Shown here one piece after another: positions 48,189 through 60,352 of a DNA stretch of 64,000 nt. The notes below the pieces were generated by a model that saw only the letters and a program-made list of their open reading frames with translations, did not search any database and had not been told where the DNA came from. The position numbers and the translations under genes were made by a program. Positions within the stretch are counted from its first letter, which is position 1. Each line of letters begins with the position of its first letter. The stretch comes from Adineta vaga (taxonomy: Eukaryota; Rotifera), in the NCBI GenBank assembly GCA_021613535.1, contig CP075496.1, positions 1,116,001-1,180,000 of the forward strand. Reading direction: 5' to 3'.

Positions 48189-48779
48189 ATGGCAACTTCG
48201 TGTAATACTCATGCCTATGATGGTAAATTACGTGCTAAATGGTTTGAAATTCGTCCCATGTTACTCGAAAAATATCTTCCGAATTGTCTTTCATTCGATG
48301 ATACACTTAAAGAAATCGAACAATGGCTCGATAAAAAATATTTTAATGTTAAACGAATCGGGCGTGCACGTCGTTCATTAAGAATATTAGCAACTCATCG
48401 AAAAAGTAATTTCGATTCAAGAAATGAAATTGATGTCGAAGAACTTTTACCAATTCTTTGGAATCAAGTGAAAAATCAAGAAGATATTCATGATACATTT
48501 TATGAACAATTCTGTGATATTACCGGAGGAAGTTGTTCACAGGGAAGATCAACAAGACTCTTTCAATTTCTATTTCTTTTCGATTTACCAATTGAAGCAC
48601 CGAAAATAGATGAACAACAAGAAGAAACAACAAAACCATCAACTGAACAAGAAAATGTATCTGAAACAACAAATGAGAATGGATCAGTTGCAGATGAATC
48701 GAAACTTCTAGAAGTGACTAATTTAGAATCAAGTGATTTGTCTTCCGATAAAATCGAATCCATAGATGTTTTAACTTGA
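48189..48779 (+). CDS. Unrecognised 196-aa intronless gene
   Basis: One uninterrupted frame, MATSCNTHAYDGKLRAKWFE... The first 140 residues look folded, with Trp/Tyr/Phe spaced through helices and a striking CDITGGSCSQGRSTRLFQF segment. The last 55 are Glu/Ser/Thr-rich and disordered (EQQEETTKPSTEQENVSE). No signal peptide or membrane helix. Unlike nearly all its neighbours it has no intron, although its size would allow one. Codon use fits the host. I do not recognise the family; the G-x-C-x-QGR-x-x-RL motif is the best search handle. Confidence 0.65.
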   Translation: MATSCNTHAYDGKLRAKWFEIRPMLLEKYLPNCLSFDDTLKEIEQWLDKKYFNVKRIGRARRSLRILATHRKSNFDSRNEIDVEELLPILWNQVKNQEDIHDTFYEQFCDITGGSCSQGRSTRLFQFLFLFDLPIEAPKIDEQQEETTKPSTEQENVSETTNENGSVADESKLLEVTNLESSDLSSDKIESIDVLT

Positions 48780-49508
48780 ATATATTCGATTCTTTCAATA
48801 AGAACCCAAATAATAATATTGTTTTGTGTTTTGGTTTATCTGATGTATAGTTTATGAAATAAATCATGAATATAAAAAAATGTTTCTAAAATATGATCTA
48901 TATTTATCAAGGTAAATGTGTGCGTGTATCATCAATACATAGTTTGTTATAATTTAATTAAAAAGTAATCAAATACGTAACAATAATCTTTGAATTCTCT
49001 AAAGAATACTTTCTAACGTACAAAATCTTTGTTTTATTTCTCTTATTATAATTTCAAATACTTAATTCATCATATTGTTCTGTTGCGTTTATATGATGTA
49101 ACCTTGTCTCATTTTGTATCTAATCAACTAAACAATGAATCTACCTTGACATGCATTTCCGTTGCAAATGTTCTCTGCTCCTAATCTTTATCAAACCTCT
49201 CTTACAGTAAACTACAATCTCTACCGAAAAACTAGTTTGATTGTCTTCATATTGTTAACTAAAAGAGAAAATCGAGGATGTTTCTTTTTCTTCATTTCTT
49301 TACTCATTGTGTATTACGTCAAGAGTCTAGAGAGAGAGAGAAAGAAAGTAATCACAATTTATATGTATTAGAGACAAGTAGAAATGGCATTGTAATTGTA
49401 AAACATTTTCCTTCGTTCTTTTGTTTCATACATTATCAAACAAAAAAAAGGAAGGAAGAGAAAAAAAGTGATAGTAATCATCAAAAAAAGAGAAATCTTT
49501 TTTCAGTC
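48780..49508. other. Intergenic, no gene seen
   Basis: AT-rich, with purine-rich AGAGAGAAAG and AAAAAAGGAAGG tracts at 49330-49480; nothing recognised. Confidence 0.5.
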
Positions 49509-52500
49509 ATGTCAAACAAAATTGTAATTGTATTGGTAAGAAATTATCGAAATAATAAACAATGATATTTAAATCTCAGATTTTCATCTGGAATTATCAG
49601 ATTTTATTGATCTATTCTCGATTATATGGTACATTGAATAATGAAGAAAACTCGACTTTTATTTCAATATTATCTTCCAAAGAAACAGATGGTTTTAATT
49701 ATGAATATTTCACTTCAACAGAAACAACAATATTTTCAACGATTGAAGGTAAACGATTTATTTTTCTTCACTGATAAAATGGTTTCATCTTTCCGAAACA
49801 CTTAACACTGCAAAAAGAAACCCCTATGACTAGACTTTTTCTCTCTGAGTTTTACTTTGACTAATGTAATGAAAATGGTGTTAGTCGGTAAGAGATGAAC
49901 TTTGACTTTTTAATTAACCTTAATGTTTTTCTTTTAGTTCCTTTATTCTTCTCAATTATTTCATTAACTATTCGAACATCACGAATCGATCAACAAGACA
50001 GTTTTTATTCAGTAGATATTCTTCTTAATAGTACATGTTCAGCCAAACGAGAATCAAATTTAACATTAACTTTTCAATCAATATCTTCAAATGAAACAAA
50101 ATTTTGTTTATTTTATTCCAAATATCAAACTATAATCACATGTAACAATTTCATCTATGGTAAGAAGAATTTAATTATCAAAAAACTGACTATGATTTTA
50201 ATTGAATAGGTGTTCGTTATACAATCGATGGGCACCTTTTATGTGGAACAAAAAATTTAACTTTATCGCCAAAGAAACAACTCTATGGTAAGATTTATAT
50301 CACTCAACTATCTTTTTTCTTCTTCATAGATGTTATTGTAGAAATTGCTAAACCAAAATATTTAAATTCAACGACTAGTTCAACATCAATTGATACTCTA
50401 TTTTATCTTCCAGGTTTATTTAATCGATTAATAATTGAAATAAATATTGTTAATCGAACATGTTCATTAGAATATTCTTCAATAACTTCTCCTTTTTATC
50501 ATTGTATATTTCCAAGTCTTCCATCAGCTCAATGGTTTGTTTTAACATATTATGTTTTAACAGAAAATCATCAAAAATCATCAGCTGATGTTACGATTGT
50601 CTATACTGGTAGAAATCAAGAGATTTTTTTATAGAAAAAAAAGAAAATAAATATCAAACTTTTATTCTTTTAAGAATTAGAAGATTTATATTTTGGATGT
50701 GAATTAAATAAAAATAATGAACAAATTGATTTTTATTGGACAAATCTTACTGCAATTGGTTATTCGAATATAACAATAACGATTTTAACAGAAGAAAATA
50801 AACAATTTGGAAGTATTTTATGTGATCCATATGCATCTAGAAAGATTTGTTCGACAAAATCTTATCGATTAGAAGCAGGAAGAGAATATCATATTCAAGC
50901 AAAGTTAACAAAACTCCAACCGAATTATAACGGACAAAAAATTGGATCATGTTTGATAAAAACAAGTAAGAAAATGAAATCGAAGAATGATATCCTCTCC
51001 CACAGATAGTCTATCGTCGTAAATAGAGTTCTATTGAAAAGTGTTTTTGTTTTGTATAGATCTTAGTCAAATTCCAATAAATTCAATTGAACATAAAATT
51101 TTCAATAAGACAAATCTTTGGTTATTTTGGATGGAACATCCATTTCATGTTCAAGTTCGATTAAAAAATCTCGAAACGAAATCATTTCATAACCCAATTG
51201 AAACCAAACAAAAAATGGCACTTTTTCTTAATCTAACTGAAGCAAGTGTTTATCAAGTAGAGTTTCATATCTCAAAACCGAATTGGTTAACATTATTTCA
51301 AAGTACCAATTATTATATTCAAACAGGTATTTATTCAATTCTTCAAATGATTTTCAATTAGTTTAAGATATGTTAAGATTTTAAACATTTAATTATTGAA
51401 AATGTTCTTCGACCATCAGATAAAAGTTTAATTATCCATCTAAATTCACATGACTCATCAAAAGTGAAATTAATTTATTGTCTTAAGCAAATCATTGATG
51501 ATGATCTTCAAATTTGTTCATTATCGAATATATTTACTCAACTTCTTTCCGGAATGATTTATAATCTTTCAATAACAATTCATCGAGATTCATTTCAAAA
51601 TAAATTTCATTGGCAAGAACAAACAACCTTCAAATTAGTTAATACAAGTAAATATTTCGTTATTTTACTTTGATTTGATCTTTTAAAGACTATAATAGAT
51701 CCATCAACATTACAAATTCATACCTGGAAAACTGATGAGCATTGTGTTGCAGAACTTGTCAATTCATTTTCGATTTCTTATTCATCGGAATGTTATTCAA
51801 ATGAGAAAATTTTCAATTGTCAAGAACTTCTATGCGGTTGTCGATATCATTATCGAATTCAATTCAATCAAACATATCTAGATTCTCTATGTACGAATAT
51901 CTCATGTGATATTCAACTCAATCATCCAAATACAACAATAACAAAATTTCAAACACGTAAAAAAACAAATGAAAAACCATTGAAAAAAACTTTAAGTTTG
52001 ATGTTTAGCGTTAGAATCAATTCGAAATCTACGAATTACATCTGTTTCACCGATATCACGTGAAATTCATATTGATTTTGATCAACCATCGGGATGTTTC
52101 GATCAATTTGTATTAATATGTGAATTAACATCAATGAAACAACGTAAACTGTTTATTAATTCAACGATTTGTACAGATCTGATTCCCGATGCATTTTATC
52201 GAATATTTGTGGAAACAAAACGAACTGGATGGGAAACAATCACATCGCAAATCATTGAAACACAATTAATTTCTATTCCAAATAATTCACAGAAAAGTAA
52301 AAGATTCCATTTTTCGTAGTCAAAGATATATTATCTTTTATTTCAAAGGTTCTTTTGTTCAATCGATTCTTATTCCTGGAATGATTGGAATTCTAATAAT
52401 TCTTATTTTAATTATTTCTCTTGCTTTTACTCTCGCATATCGACAACGTCGTCGGTAAAAGAAATTGATTTTTTCTTTTATTGATAACATCGAAGATTTC

Positions 52501-54915
52501 TTAGAAAACGTTCAACAAATCAAAATCAGCCACAAATAACAACGATTAGTCATCGAAGAATATCCACGAAATTAAATAATATCGTCAATCAAGTGAACAT
52601 GTAAGTCATTAATTTCTATTCATCATTCAAGGTTAATCAAGATTTCTATTTCAAAATAGATATTCGAAAAATCCGTCTGATGCAAAAAGGTAATAATTAA
52701 AATCATGAAAAATGAATTCGACTTTTCTTTCTTTCTTTTCCTAGAAATGTTTATACATCGAGGTATATGGAATTACAAAATAAAACGAATATAATTCTCT
52801 GTTTTAGACCAATTCGAATAAAAGAACTTCCAGATGAATATGAAGAATTAATCGCGAATAATTATTATAACATTTCCGATGAATTTCATGTTTGTTTCAA
52901 TTGAAATCCTGACAAAAAATGAATTTTTTTCGATTTAGAAACTTCGTCATAGTCTTGAAGAAACATTCGAATTAACACAATGTGATCAATTATTCAAAAA
53001 TCGATATAAAGATATTCTACCTTGTAAATATTTATATTTCTTCAAAATTCTTTCATTTAATTTTCTCCTTTAGATGAACATTCTCGCGTAAAATTAATTC
53101 CTATTGATGATTGTGATTCTGGATATATCAATGCAAACTTTATTACGGTAAATTTGAGAAATTTCAAAAAAAACAAAGAATCAAATGATTGACAACGAAT
53201 TAGGGTTTACATAATCCTCGAGAATATATCGCATGTCAAGGTCCTTTGAAAACAACAATCAATGATCATTGGAGAATGATATGGGAACAAAATGTAATGA
53301 TTATTGTTATGTTGACTGATCTTATTGAACGAGGAATAGTAAGTAAAATGAGAAAGAATAATGATTCTATTTAGTTTTATTACATAAAGTTACAGATTTG
53401 ATCAAAAAAATAACAAAAATATTTCAAATGTTATAAGATAAGAATAAAGCAAAAATAATGATTAGAATAAGAATGATAATCATTGGAGCAGTTTTCTTAA
53501 AAGAAGAGAAACTTGATTTAATCAAGTTTTGATTATTTTTCGATGTTTCTTTTTGATTTAAATGAATAGTTTTATCTTTAATTCGATTGAAATCTTCGTT
53601 TGTTATTATCGTTGGTTTGATAAATGGTTTCGTTAAAGGACTCATGATTAATAAACGTTGAACAAACCAAAATAATTTCGCGTAAGCAGCTGGATTCAAT
53701 GAACAATTGATGCAAGATTCATAACAGTTTATTCGTCGACAAAAAGATCCACTGATTGTTTGTTGAATTTTTGTTAAGATTTCTTCAGATGTTTCACCAA
53801 TTAGAAATGAGATTGAAGTATCAAATTCTAAAGAAATCAAAATGTTTGCAAGATTATTACCCAATTGATCATCAAGAAGATTATGAAATTCTAAACGATC
53901 CATATAAAACCAATTGTTCATTGTAGATTTTGTTAGGAATAGATAGATGAGCTATCGATAAATGATATATATATATATTGAGCGAAACAATGAACGTCAG
54001 ATAACTGTAGGTTAATTAATTGCATCTAGAAAAGAATGCTAATTTGTCAATAGTCGACGGTTGGTTGTAGTTTAGCATTGATTTGAATAGCTTTTGAGAT
54101 TAGATTAGAGAATATAACGTTTTTCGTAACAACATGTATTAAATGAAACTAGTTTTCCTAAATATACTATTAGAATTATAATCTCTCTATTTCGATATTT
54201 TCCATGATTTAAACCGAATAAACATTGTTTTTTTTTGTAGACTAAATGTGACCGATACTGGCCATCAAATTTAGATGAAACGGAAATGTATGGTAATATA
54301 TCTGTATGTGTTACTGATTGTGTACATATGGATTCTTATGATTTACGTTATATTCAACTAAACAAGGTGAAGATTTCATTATAAAGTGTCAACGATAGTA
54401 TTGATAATTTGTTTTAGAAAGATGAAATTCGTTCAATAAAACATTATGCCTTTAAAATGTGGGATGATCACACAGTTCCAACAAATTGTGAACTTTTGAT
54501 TGATTTTATTCGTTTAATTCGTTCGGAATATCGTCCAGAATGTCATGGACCTATTCTAGTTCATTGTAGTGCTGGCGTTGGTCGTAGTGGAACATTTATT
54601 GCTTTAGATCGTTTATTACAACAATTCGATAAAGTTTCATTTTATGGATATTTAGATATTTATGGAACTGTACTTGATATGAGACGATGTCGAGATCGAA
54701 TGGTACAAAATGAAGTAAGTTATTCTTAAGATGAAAGTTTATTAAGAAAAATACATTTAATTAAATAGCATCAATATTTATTTATCTATCGATGTTTAAA
54801 AGAAGAATATGAAAAACGATCAGGTAAATAATATGGATAATTGCATGCAATTAATGTTTTTATATGATTTTCAGGCAATTCTAATCATGCGATTATTGCT
54901 GATGATGCTGTATGA
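49509..54915 (+). CDS. Receptor-type protein tyrosine phosphatase
   Basis: Many exons; the first ones are 49509-49535, 49580-49748, 49938-50159, 50210-50287, 50330-50608, 50675-50965, 51060-51326, 51378-51647, 51699-51956, 52009-52296. Signal peptide [19 protein letters not shown]; an N-glycosylation-rich, Cys-containing ectodomain with fibronectin-like strands but no clear named domain; one membrane helix ([19 protein letters not shown], exon 52349-52454) followed by RQRRR; then one PTP domain: [51 protein letters not shown] and the catalytic loop [12 protein letters not shown]. The WPD loop reads WDD, keeping the general-acid Asp. Catalytic Cys and Arg are intact. It ends soon after the domain at TGA 54913-54915. 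The 902-bp intron 53339-54240 is far longer than the rest. Confidence 0.88.
53424..53921 (-). CDS. Tail-anchored protein nested antisense in the PTP intron
   Basis: A 165-aa intronless frame lies wholly inside the largest intron of the phosphatase gene, on the opposite strand. It starts [20 protein letters not shown], has a helical middle with a Cys cluster ([13 protein letters not shown]), a Lys/Asn-rich linker and ends in a hydrophobic helix ([15 protein letters not shown]) followed by SYNI, the layout of a tail-anchored membrane protein. A TATATATATAT run lies about 50-60 bases upstream of its ATG. Family unknown; a Bcl-2-type layout was considered, but no BH motif was found. Confidence 0.6.
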   Translation of the reverse strand: MNNWFYMDRLEFHNLLDDQLGNNLANILISLEFDTSISFLIGETSEEILTKIQQTISGSFCRRINCYESCINCSLNPAAYAKLFWFVQRLLIMSPLTKPFIKPTIITNEDFNRIKDKTIHLNQKETSKNNQNLIKSSFSSFKKTAPMIIILILIIIFALFLSYNI

Positions 54916-55119
54916 TTTTAATTTACTTTTAAATAAAAATGTTGTTTTTAAGAAGAAAAAAAATCAATAGAACCGATCGGCAAAAAAAGTGAAAGTGTCA
55001 GTTACAGTTGTATGTCTTGTTTCAATGAGCAATGTATTAAGAAGGAAACAAAAGGGATTTTCAACGTCTAAAAGAAATCTTGTCTAGAAAAGAAATGTCA
55101 GAAGTTTTTCAAGAACAGT

Positions 55120-57523
55120 TCACTCCTTCTCTTTCAATCGTTGCTGAATGCACTCATTTCTTAACTTCCTAATTTTACCAAGAATTTTGTTTCTGTCTTC
55201 TTCATTTTCAATGCCATATTTCACAAGACCTTCGGTGCTAACAAAATTGAGAAGCCAAAATCCATCAACAATGTGTTTTTCGAAGTTAGGAATATATTTG
55301 TTATATGGCTCGCCCAAACTTTTAAGCCATTCACATACACCTTCACAATTTACCAAGCTTTCGATCGAGAGAGCCACTAGAAAGTATAATTTAAAAATTT
55401 AAATAATCTTCAAATACTTTCAAAACTTTAGTTAGAAAAGGTATGCATTATAGATATGGTCAATGACAGATTCGCTCTTTCAGATGACTATTCAAGAAAA
55501 ACTAGATTTCTTACCTTCTGAAGAAGATGCTTCATTTGAAGAATGAATTGACTTTGATGAAGTTGAAGCACAGCTGTTGTCTACAGAACTGTCATCAGTC
55601 ATGTGTGCCTTGCTCTTCGATAGGTTATCTGATGATGGAGGTTGTGAAGCCGATTCGGTATGTTTCTGATAGTTTGCTGGAGACGTTGTCTGATTTATGT
55701 TTGAAGACGAGGATTGACTTTTATCTGTACGTGCATTCCTTGAAGAATTATCCAAAGATTTGTTTGGCTCGGGTTGTAAACGCTCTTGGGTTCTACTAGT
55801 CTTTTCACTTTGCGTAATCGATAAGGTTGTACCACTTGCAGCGTGCGATGAGGAAGTAGAATGTTCGATTATGAAAGCTCGTGATTTTTGCGGGTCCCAT
55901 CTTTCCCCATTATAGACAATCCATTTGCTCAAACATAAAATGTATTCTCGACCATATATTTCATCACGCCATTGTCTAGGTAATCGTTCATAACCAAAAA
56001 GAGCGCCTGCTAATTGACCATAAATCGCTGCTGTTGTATCCGTATCATCACCGAGATTGACGGCGTCGAGCACACCCTTGTCAAATGATTTCACATTTTT
56101 CCACAATGCCCACAGAGCAGCTTCCAAAGCACTGATAATGAATCCTTTACCCCGAATTCCTTCTTTATATCCACCTGGTTTTTTATATGATCCTTCGATA
56201 ACCTCCATAACACGTTTATGAAGTGGTTTATTATTAAACCAGGGTCTATGGATTTTATAAAACTCAGGATCGAGAATATCATCTATGGTCTCCCCACGAA
56301 GTGCAGCTACGATAAGAGCACCATAATAACGACAAGCATCATATGCAATCTTATCACCATGAGTAGTTCTTCCACTAACGCCTGAAAATTCGACGGCACA
56401 TTCAGGATAACGATAAAAGAAAAGTGGTACAGGACACAGTCGCATTAGAGCTCCATTACCAGCAGCATCTGATTCGCTGCAATCGACATTAAATTCAAGC
56501 AGCAGTGTAGGATTGTGAAGAGAATCGATATCTTTCTCCGAAATACTCTTTTTTTTCATAAATTCTTGTTGCCGATGTTCAAACTCAATCAACGATCGTT
56601 TCGTCGCAGCACCAATATCAAAACATTTTCCAGTAGAGGACATATAACCATTTCTAAACCACCATTTATAGCGCACAAGTTGATCATAAGGGATAAAATC
56701 ACAACATGCTACCAATGAATTTGCCAGACACAAAGCCATAGATGTATCATCGGTGAACTATAATCCAAGAAGAAAAATCTACTACAATATTTAATCTTTA
56801 TGTAGAAAAAAAACAACATATCTGTGCCTATATTAATTGAGACAACACTTTCTTATTCAGACCGAGCAGAGTGACACAAAACTCTAAGCGAAACTCTTTT
56901 CTTTCTTCACTATTACAAATGTAAATCTTTCTTTAAACTCTCATAGCAAATAGTTTGAAGAAAAAATAAATACCTCTCCTTTGTTAAGTCCCCAAGTGCC
57001 ACCACCCTGAAGATCTGTAACTGGATTTTGAGCTAAAAATTCATGTGGTCGAAACTCAACAGAAGCACCAAGAGCGTCACCGATAGCCAAACCTAATAAG
57101 GATCCATAAACACGATTGAGAGTTTCTCTATTTACGCTTTCTGATGGTTCCTTTAGTTCGAGTTCATGAATTCTCTTGAATGTACCATCCGAATGGTATG
57201 GGCGATAGAGCCATGCGTTCTCTAAAAAGCCAATACTTATTACGATTATCTGTTAGTTGTATTCAAAGAAATTATCTCGATCTTCTTTTCTCAACAAGAT
57301 TTTAAAAGTTAATAAGAGTGGAAAACTTTCTCTTCAAATAAATCAATTAAAACCCAATCAATATTTTTGTTTCTGTTTTACAATGCAAATGTATATGATC
57401 AGCCTGTTCTTCTTACTTTACCTTTGCAGATTCAATCTTAATAATTGCTCAAGATATTCGGAAAGAAAAACATAACTTACTTTCGAAATGAGATCTTTTT
57501 GGCTGCTTTGATGGATCACTCAT
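55120..57523 (-). CDS. ADP-ribosylglycohydrolase fused to a SAM domain
   Basis: Four exons: 57481-57523, 56974-57221, 55515-56757, 55120-55376; 596 aa, all junctions in frame. The ARH/DraG domain (about 48-380) has the three metal-binding motifs: GLAIGDALGASVEF, FTDDTSM (98-104) and NLGDDTDTTAA (near 333-341). A Ser/Thr/Asn-rich linker of about 120 residues follows, and exon 4 codes a SAM-like domain (VCEWLKSLGEPYNKYIP, then LVKYGIENEEDRNKILGKI). ARH enzymes remove ADP-ribose from proteins or cleave related bonds; SAM domains oligomerise. Start chosen as the only upstream ATG in frame. The substrate cannot be told from sequence. Confidence 0.88.
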
Positions 57524-57957
57524 TTTTCTTGTAAATATGTGTATAATAATAGAACTATTTTTATATATTGTTTAACCTTTAAAATATTTGAATATTCTGC
57601 AATAGAAATCTCTGACTATACCAGTTTAGTTGAAAAAAACGAGTGACAAAGAATTTTTCTTTTGCAAACTTATTTTTTTCTTCCTTTTTTTTACCGACGA
57701 TAGAAGAGCAACTAAACAGATATAACAACAACCGTCTGGTTTCAAACGAAGTAATATTATTCTTTTTACTCCACCTATTCGACGAAAATAAAGCGTATTA
57801 AGACAAAACCAACGTTGTGCAATTCTTTCATTCGATAAGAATTAAATAAAAAAGGAACATAAAATCATAAAATTTCATAGACTTTTATTTATCTTCTGAG
57901 TATATTCTTGTGGCAAATGTTTATCTCGATTTATTGCCTAAATAATCAAATGTATTA
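57524..57957. other. Intergenic upstream of the ARH-SAM gene
   Basis: AT-rich; probable promoter region, no motif singled out. Confidence 0.45.
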
Positions 57958-58340
57958 GTGTGTTACGAATCTTCTTTCATAAAGAAGAATTAATGGTCAA
58001 ATATATTTTTGATTCTAGATCACAACGCTTACTGTCTCTAAACTTATTCATCCATTCATATATAATACTCGATATCGTACCAGTATCTCAATCAATTTCG
58101 TATTGTACAAATATGAATCAAAATGAATATGAAAATTCATTCCATTCCAACAAAACTAGATCAATCCGTAACTTGATCTTCTCATATCGAATATTTTGAT
58201 GAAACAAAAAGAAAACTCGATGAATTGGAAATTTTAAATTCATATCGAATAATTCCATTTCCGGAAATATCAATTTCTTGTAACATTTCATCCACTTCAT
58301 GATCGGAAAATTGTTCACCCAAATTAATCATCGCATAATT
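57958..58340. repeat. Duplicated block from the calmodulin locus (copy A)
   Basis: Bases 57958-58188 are identical, as far as I can read, to 61370-61600. Directly after, 58187-58335 match 62144-62290 (part of intron 5 and exon 5 of the calmodulin-like gene) with a few differences. The roughly 540 bases separating these in the source are absent. The calmodulin exon here cannot be expressed as such. Copy B is the source or sister locus. Confidence 0.85.
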
Positions 58341-58620
58341 GTCCTATTCAAATCACCTAGCTTCAATTGAGGAATATTACCTTGATCAAAATTTATAACA
58401 ATTTAACTATTTTTTGATGAACCAAAAACCAAACGTGCAGATCGATATCCTTGTGAATGTATTGAATCCAACATCAATACCAATTGCAATCATTGTACCT
58501 GTTAAATTAACCGATATATATTTCACAATTCGATGATTATCATGATCTGTAGTATATATTGCATTTGTGTTGGAATCTGACGCTATACCATAGGAAATAT
58601 TAAATTAATTTAAATCTGAA
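58341..58620 (-). pseudogene. NHL-repeat protein fragment
   Basis: The minus strand near 58420-58610 reads YGIASDSNTNAIYTTDHDNH and RIVKYISVNLTG, a typical NHL beta-propeller repeat, followed by broken frames. No start or neighbouring repeats in frame are seen. Probably a gene remnant joined to the duplicated block. Confidence 0.45.
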
Positions 58621-58988
58621 CCTTGTGCGAGCTTCATGTTGAAATAAGTTATAAATCAAATGAATACTAACGATAATATTTAAGTTGATAGTATTAAGGT
58701 GATATTAGTTTCAGATTTTATCTTTTTCAAACTAGATTAACTCAAAAGGAATTCAAAAAACAAAACAAAGCGTTCTTTTGTGTATTCACTCGTTTTTCGT
58801 ATGTATAATAAACTGAAAATTGGCGTTAGAAACATAGAATATAATGAATAGATCTTTTTATTTTTATACAAGTTGATAAAAAAAGATAGATAAATAGCAC
58901 TGATGCACAACTAATATAACATTTTGTTTCTTATCTGTCAATGAATGATCCTGTTAAATGGTTCTTTGGTTGCATTTAATTCTTTGTT
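58621..58988. other. Intergenic, no gene seen
   Basis: AT-rich spacer to the 3' end of the next gene. Confidence 0.5.
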
Positions 58989-60352
58989 TCAATTTTTTGT
59001 TGTTGTTTTAGAATCAGGTTCATCTGATTCTCCAGAATCAATCTTTTCAATTGTTTCAGATTCTAATTTATCCAATAATTGTTGAACATGAACAACTGTA
59101 TGATTAATTAAAAGCATCTCATACCCTTCAATATCCATTATGTCCGTATGACCTAAAATAAATTGAACTCATTTATAATAATGGAAAGCGAAAAATCTAC
59201 CGGCTGCCCATTGGTATGATGGCTTAAATATTTTTTGGATGTTTTCAGGAAATTTAATGTAATGTGAAGATGACATTGTTATCAAAGGATTCAAAGCCAT
59301 AATATAAAATGAATTCTGCTTAGTTATATTAAATTGATTTTGAAGAAAACCTATTTCATCTGGTGATTCAAGATCATAGGTAATAGTTGTACGATATGAT
59401 TCATCGTTTTGTAATAGATATCGACCATGTCCAATAATATTATCAGTTTTAATTATAAAGTTGCCATCATGTTCTTTTTGAATGTTTTTAATGTTATTCT
59501 TGCAGCTTTTCGCTAACATCCAACAAAATTTATAATTGACATCAGGTAATCGTTTCTGGATAATTTTCATAAGACGTTTTTTAGCATCATCACTATCATT
59601 TTTAACTGATTCATTTCCGTTTCGAATAAAAAGAATATAAAATGAGTTAATATCAGCATCATTGTATGGTGTTGCTGCTGCATCACTACCTGATGTTCGT
59701 TCATCTATTTACATATTTTCTATTTATTTTTCATACATAAAAAACAACTTACAAATAAACATAGTACTACCAATTTCAATATTTTCTTCCAAAAATAAGT
59801 GCTTATATCGATTTGGACCTAACAAAAGATACAGATTGATCAAAATAAATCATAAACTAACCTTCTAATGATTTTTTTATTTGAATTTCCTTCATGTTGA
59901 TTGTATTAATGAATAAACCTGTTACATGTTGTAATAATAATCGCCGTGTCAATCGATCTTCATAACTTTTAATGACAGTTTGTGGTACATAAGACTGATT
60001 CTGAACAACTGTAAATAAATCATCTTCAGCTTGATACTCAGGTCAATGAAAACGGAGTCGTTTACAATGCGTTTTCAGAATGTAAACCGTGACAAAACGG
60101 TGACCTTACGGCCGAAAATGAACAGTTTTGTTCCGTAATCACGGGCACAGATTTACGGCATCGTTAAGGCCGTATACGGATCGCATCGTTCGACCTGAGT
60201 ATAGCTATAATCTTCTTGATGATTTTCAAATGACATCATATTTGACGCCTAAATAATGAAAAAAATGGTTAGGAATAGTAAATAGATGTCTAATTTACAT
60301 CGTGTGTCACAGTTGTAATTTCTTCTGAAAACACAAAAGAATTATCGTCCAT
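58989..60352 (-). CDS. Unrecognised gene with an inverted-repeat element usable as an intron
   Basis: Exons: 60299-60352, 60195-60248, 59862-60036, 59753-59818, 59201-59704, 58989-59152; 338 aa in one continuous frame if the element at 60037-60199 is removed by splicing at its own GT...AG ends. Read through, the element adds a TAA. The protein starts MDDNSFVFSEEITTVTHD, has a middle segment with GNESVKNDSDDAKKRLMKII and CWMLAKSCKNN, then PSYQWAAG, and an acidic, Lys/Thr tail ending DSKTTTKN. No signal peptide, membrane helix or known domain recognised. Confidence 0.65.
60037..60199. mobile_element. Small TIR element (163 bp), CTCAGG...CCTGAG, inside an exon
   Basis: Ends CTCAGGTC and GACCTGAG are perfect inverted repeats, with further inverted words inside (GGCCGTA/TACGGCC, ATCGTTC/GAACGAT-like, AAAACGG/CCGTTTT). 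GC content is well above the host exon. It is flanked by TA on each side. Read on the gene strand (minus), the ends provide CAG^GT at the 5' side and GAG^ at the 3' side. Confidence 0.75.

Noticed and set aside
53424-53921. Bcl-2 family member
   Set aside because: The C-terminal anchor fits, but no BH1 (NWGR-like) or BH3 motif is visible.
57958-58188. Solo LTR (starts TGTTACGAATC)
   Set aside because: No matching CA terminus or target duplication; the repeat continues into calmodulin sequence, so a segmental copy explains it.
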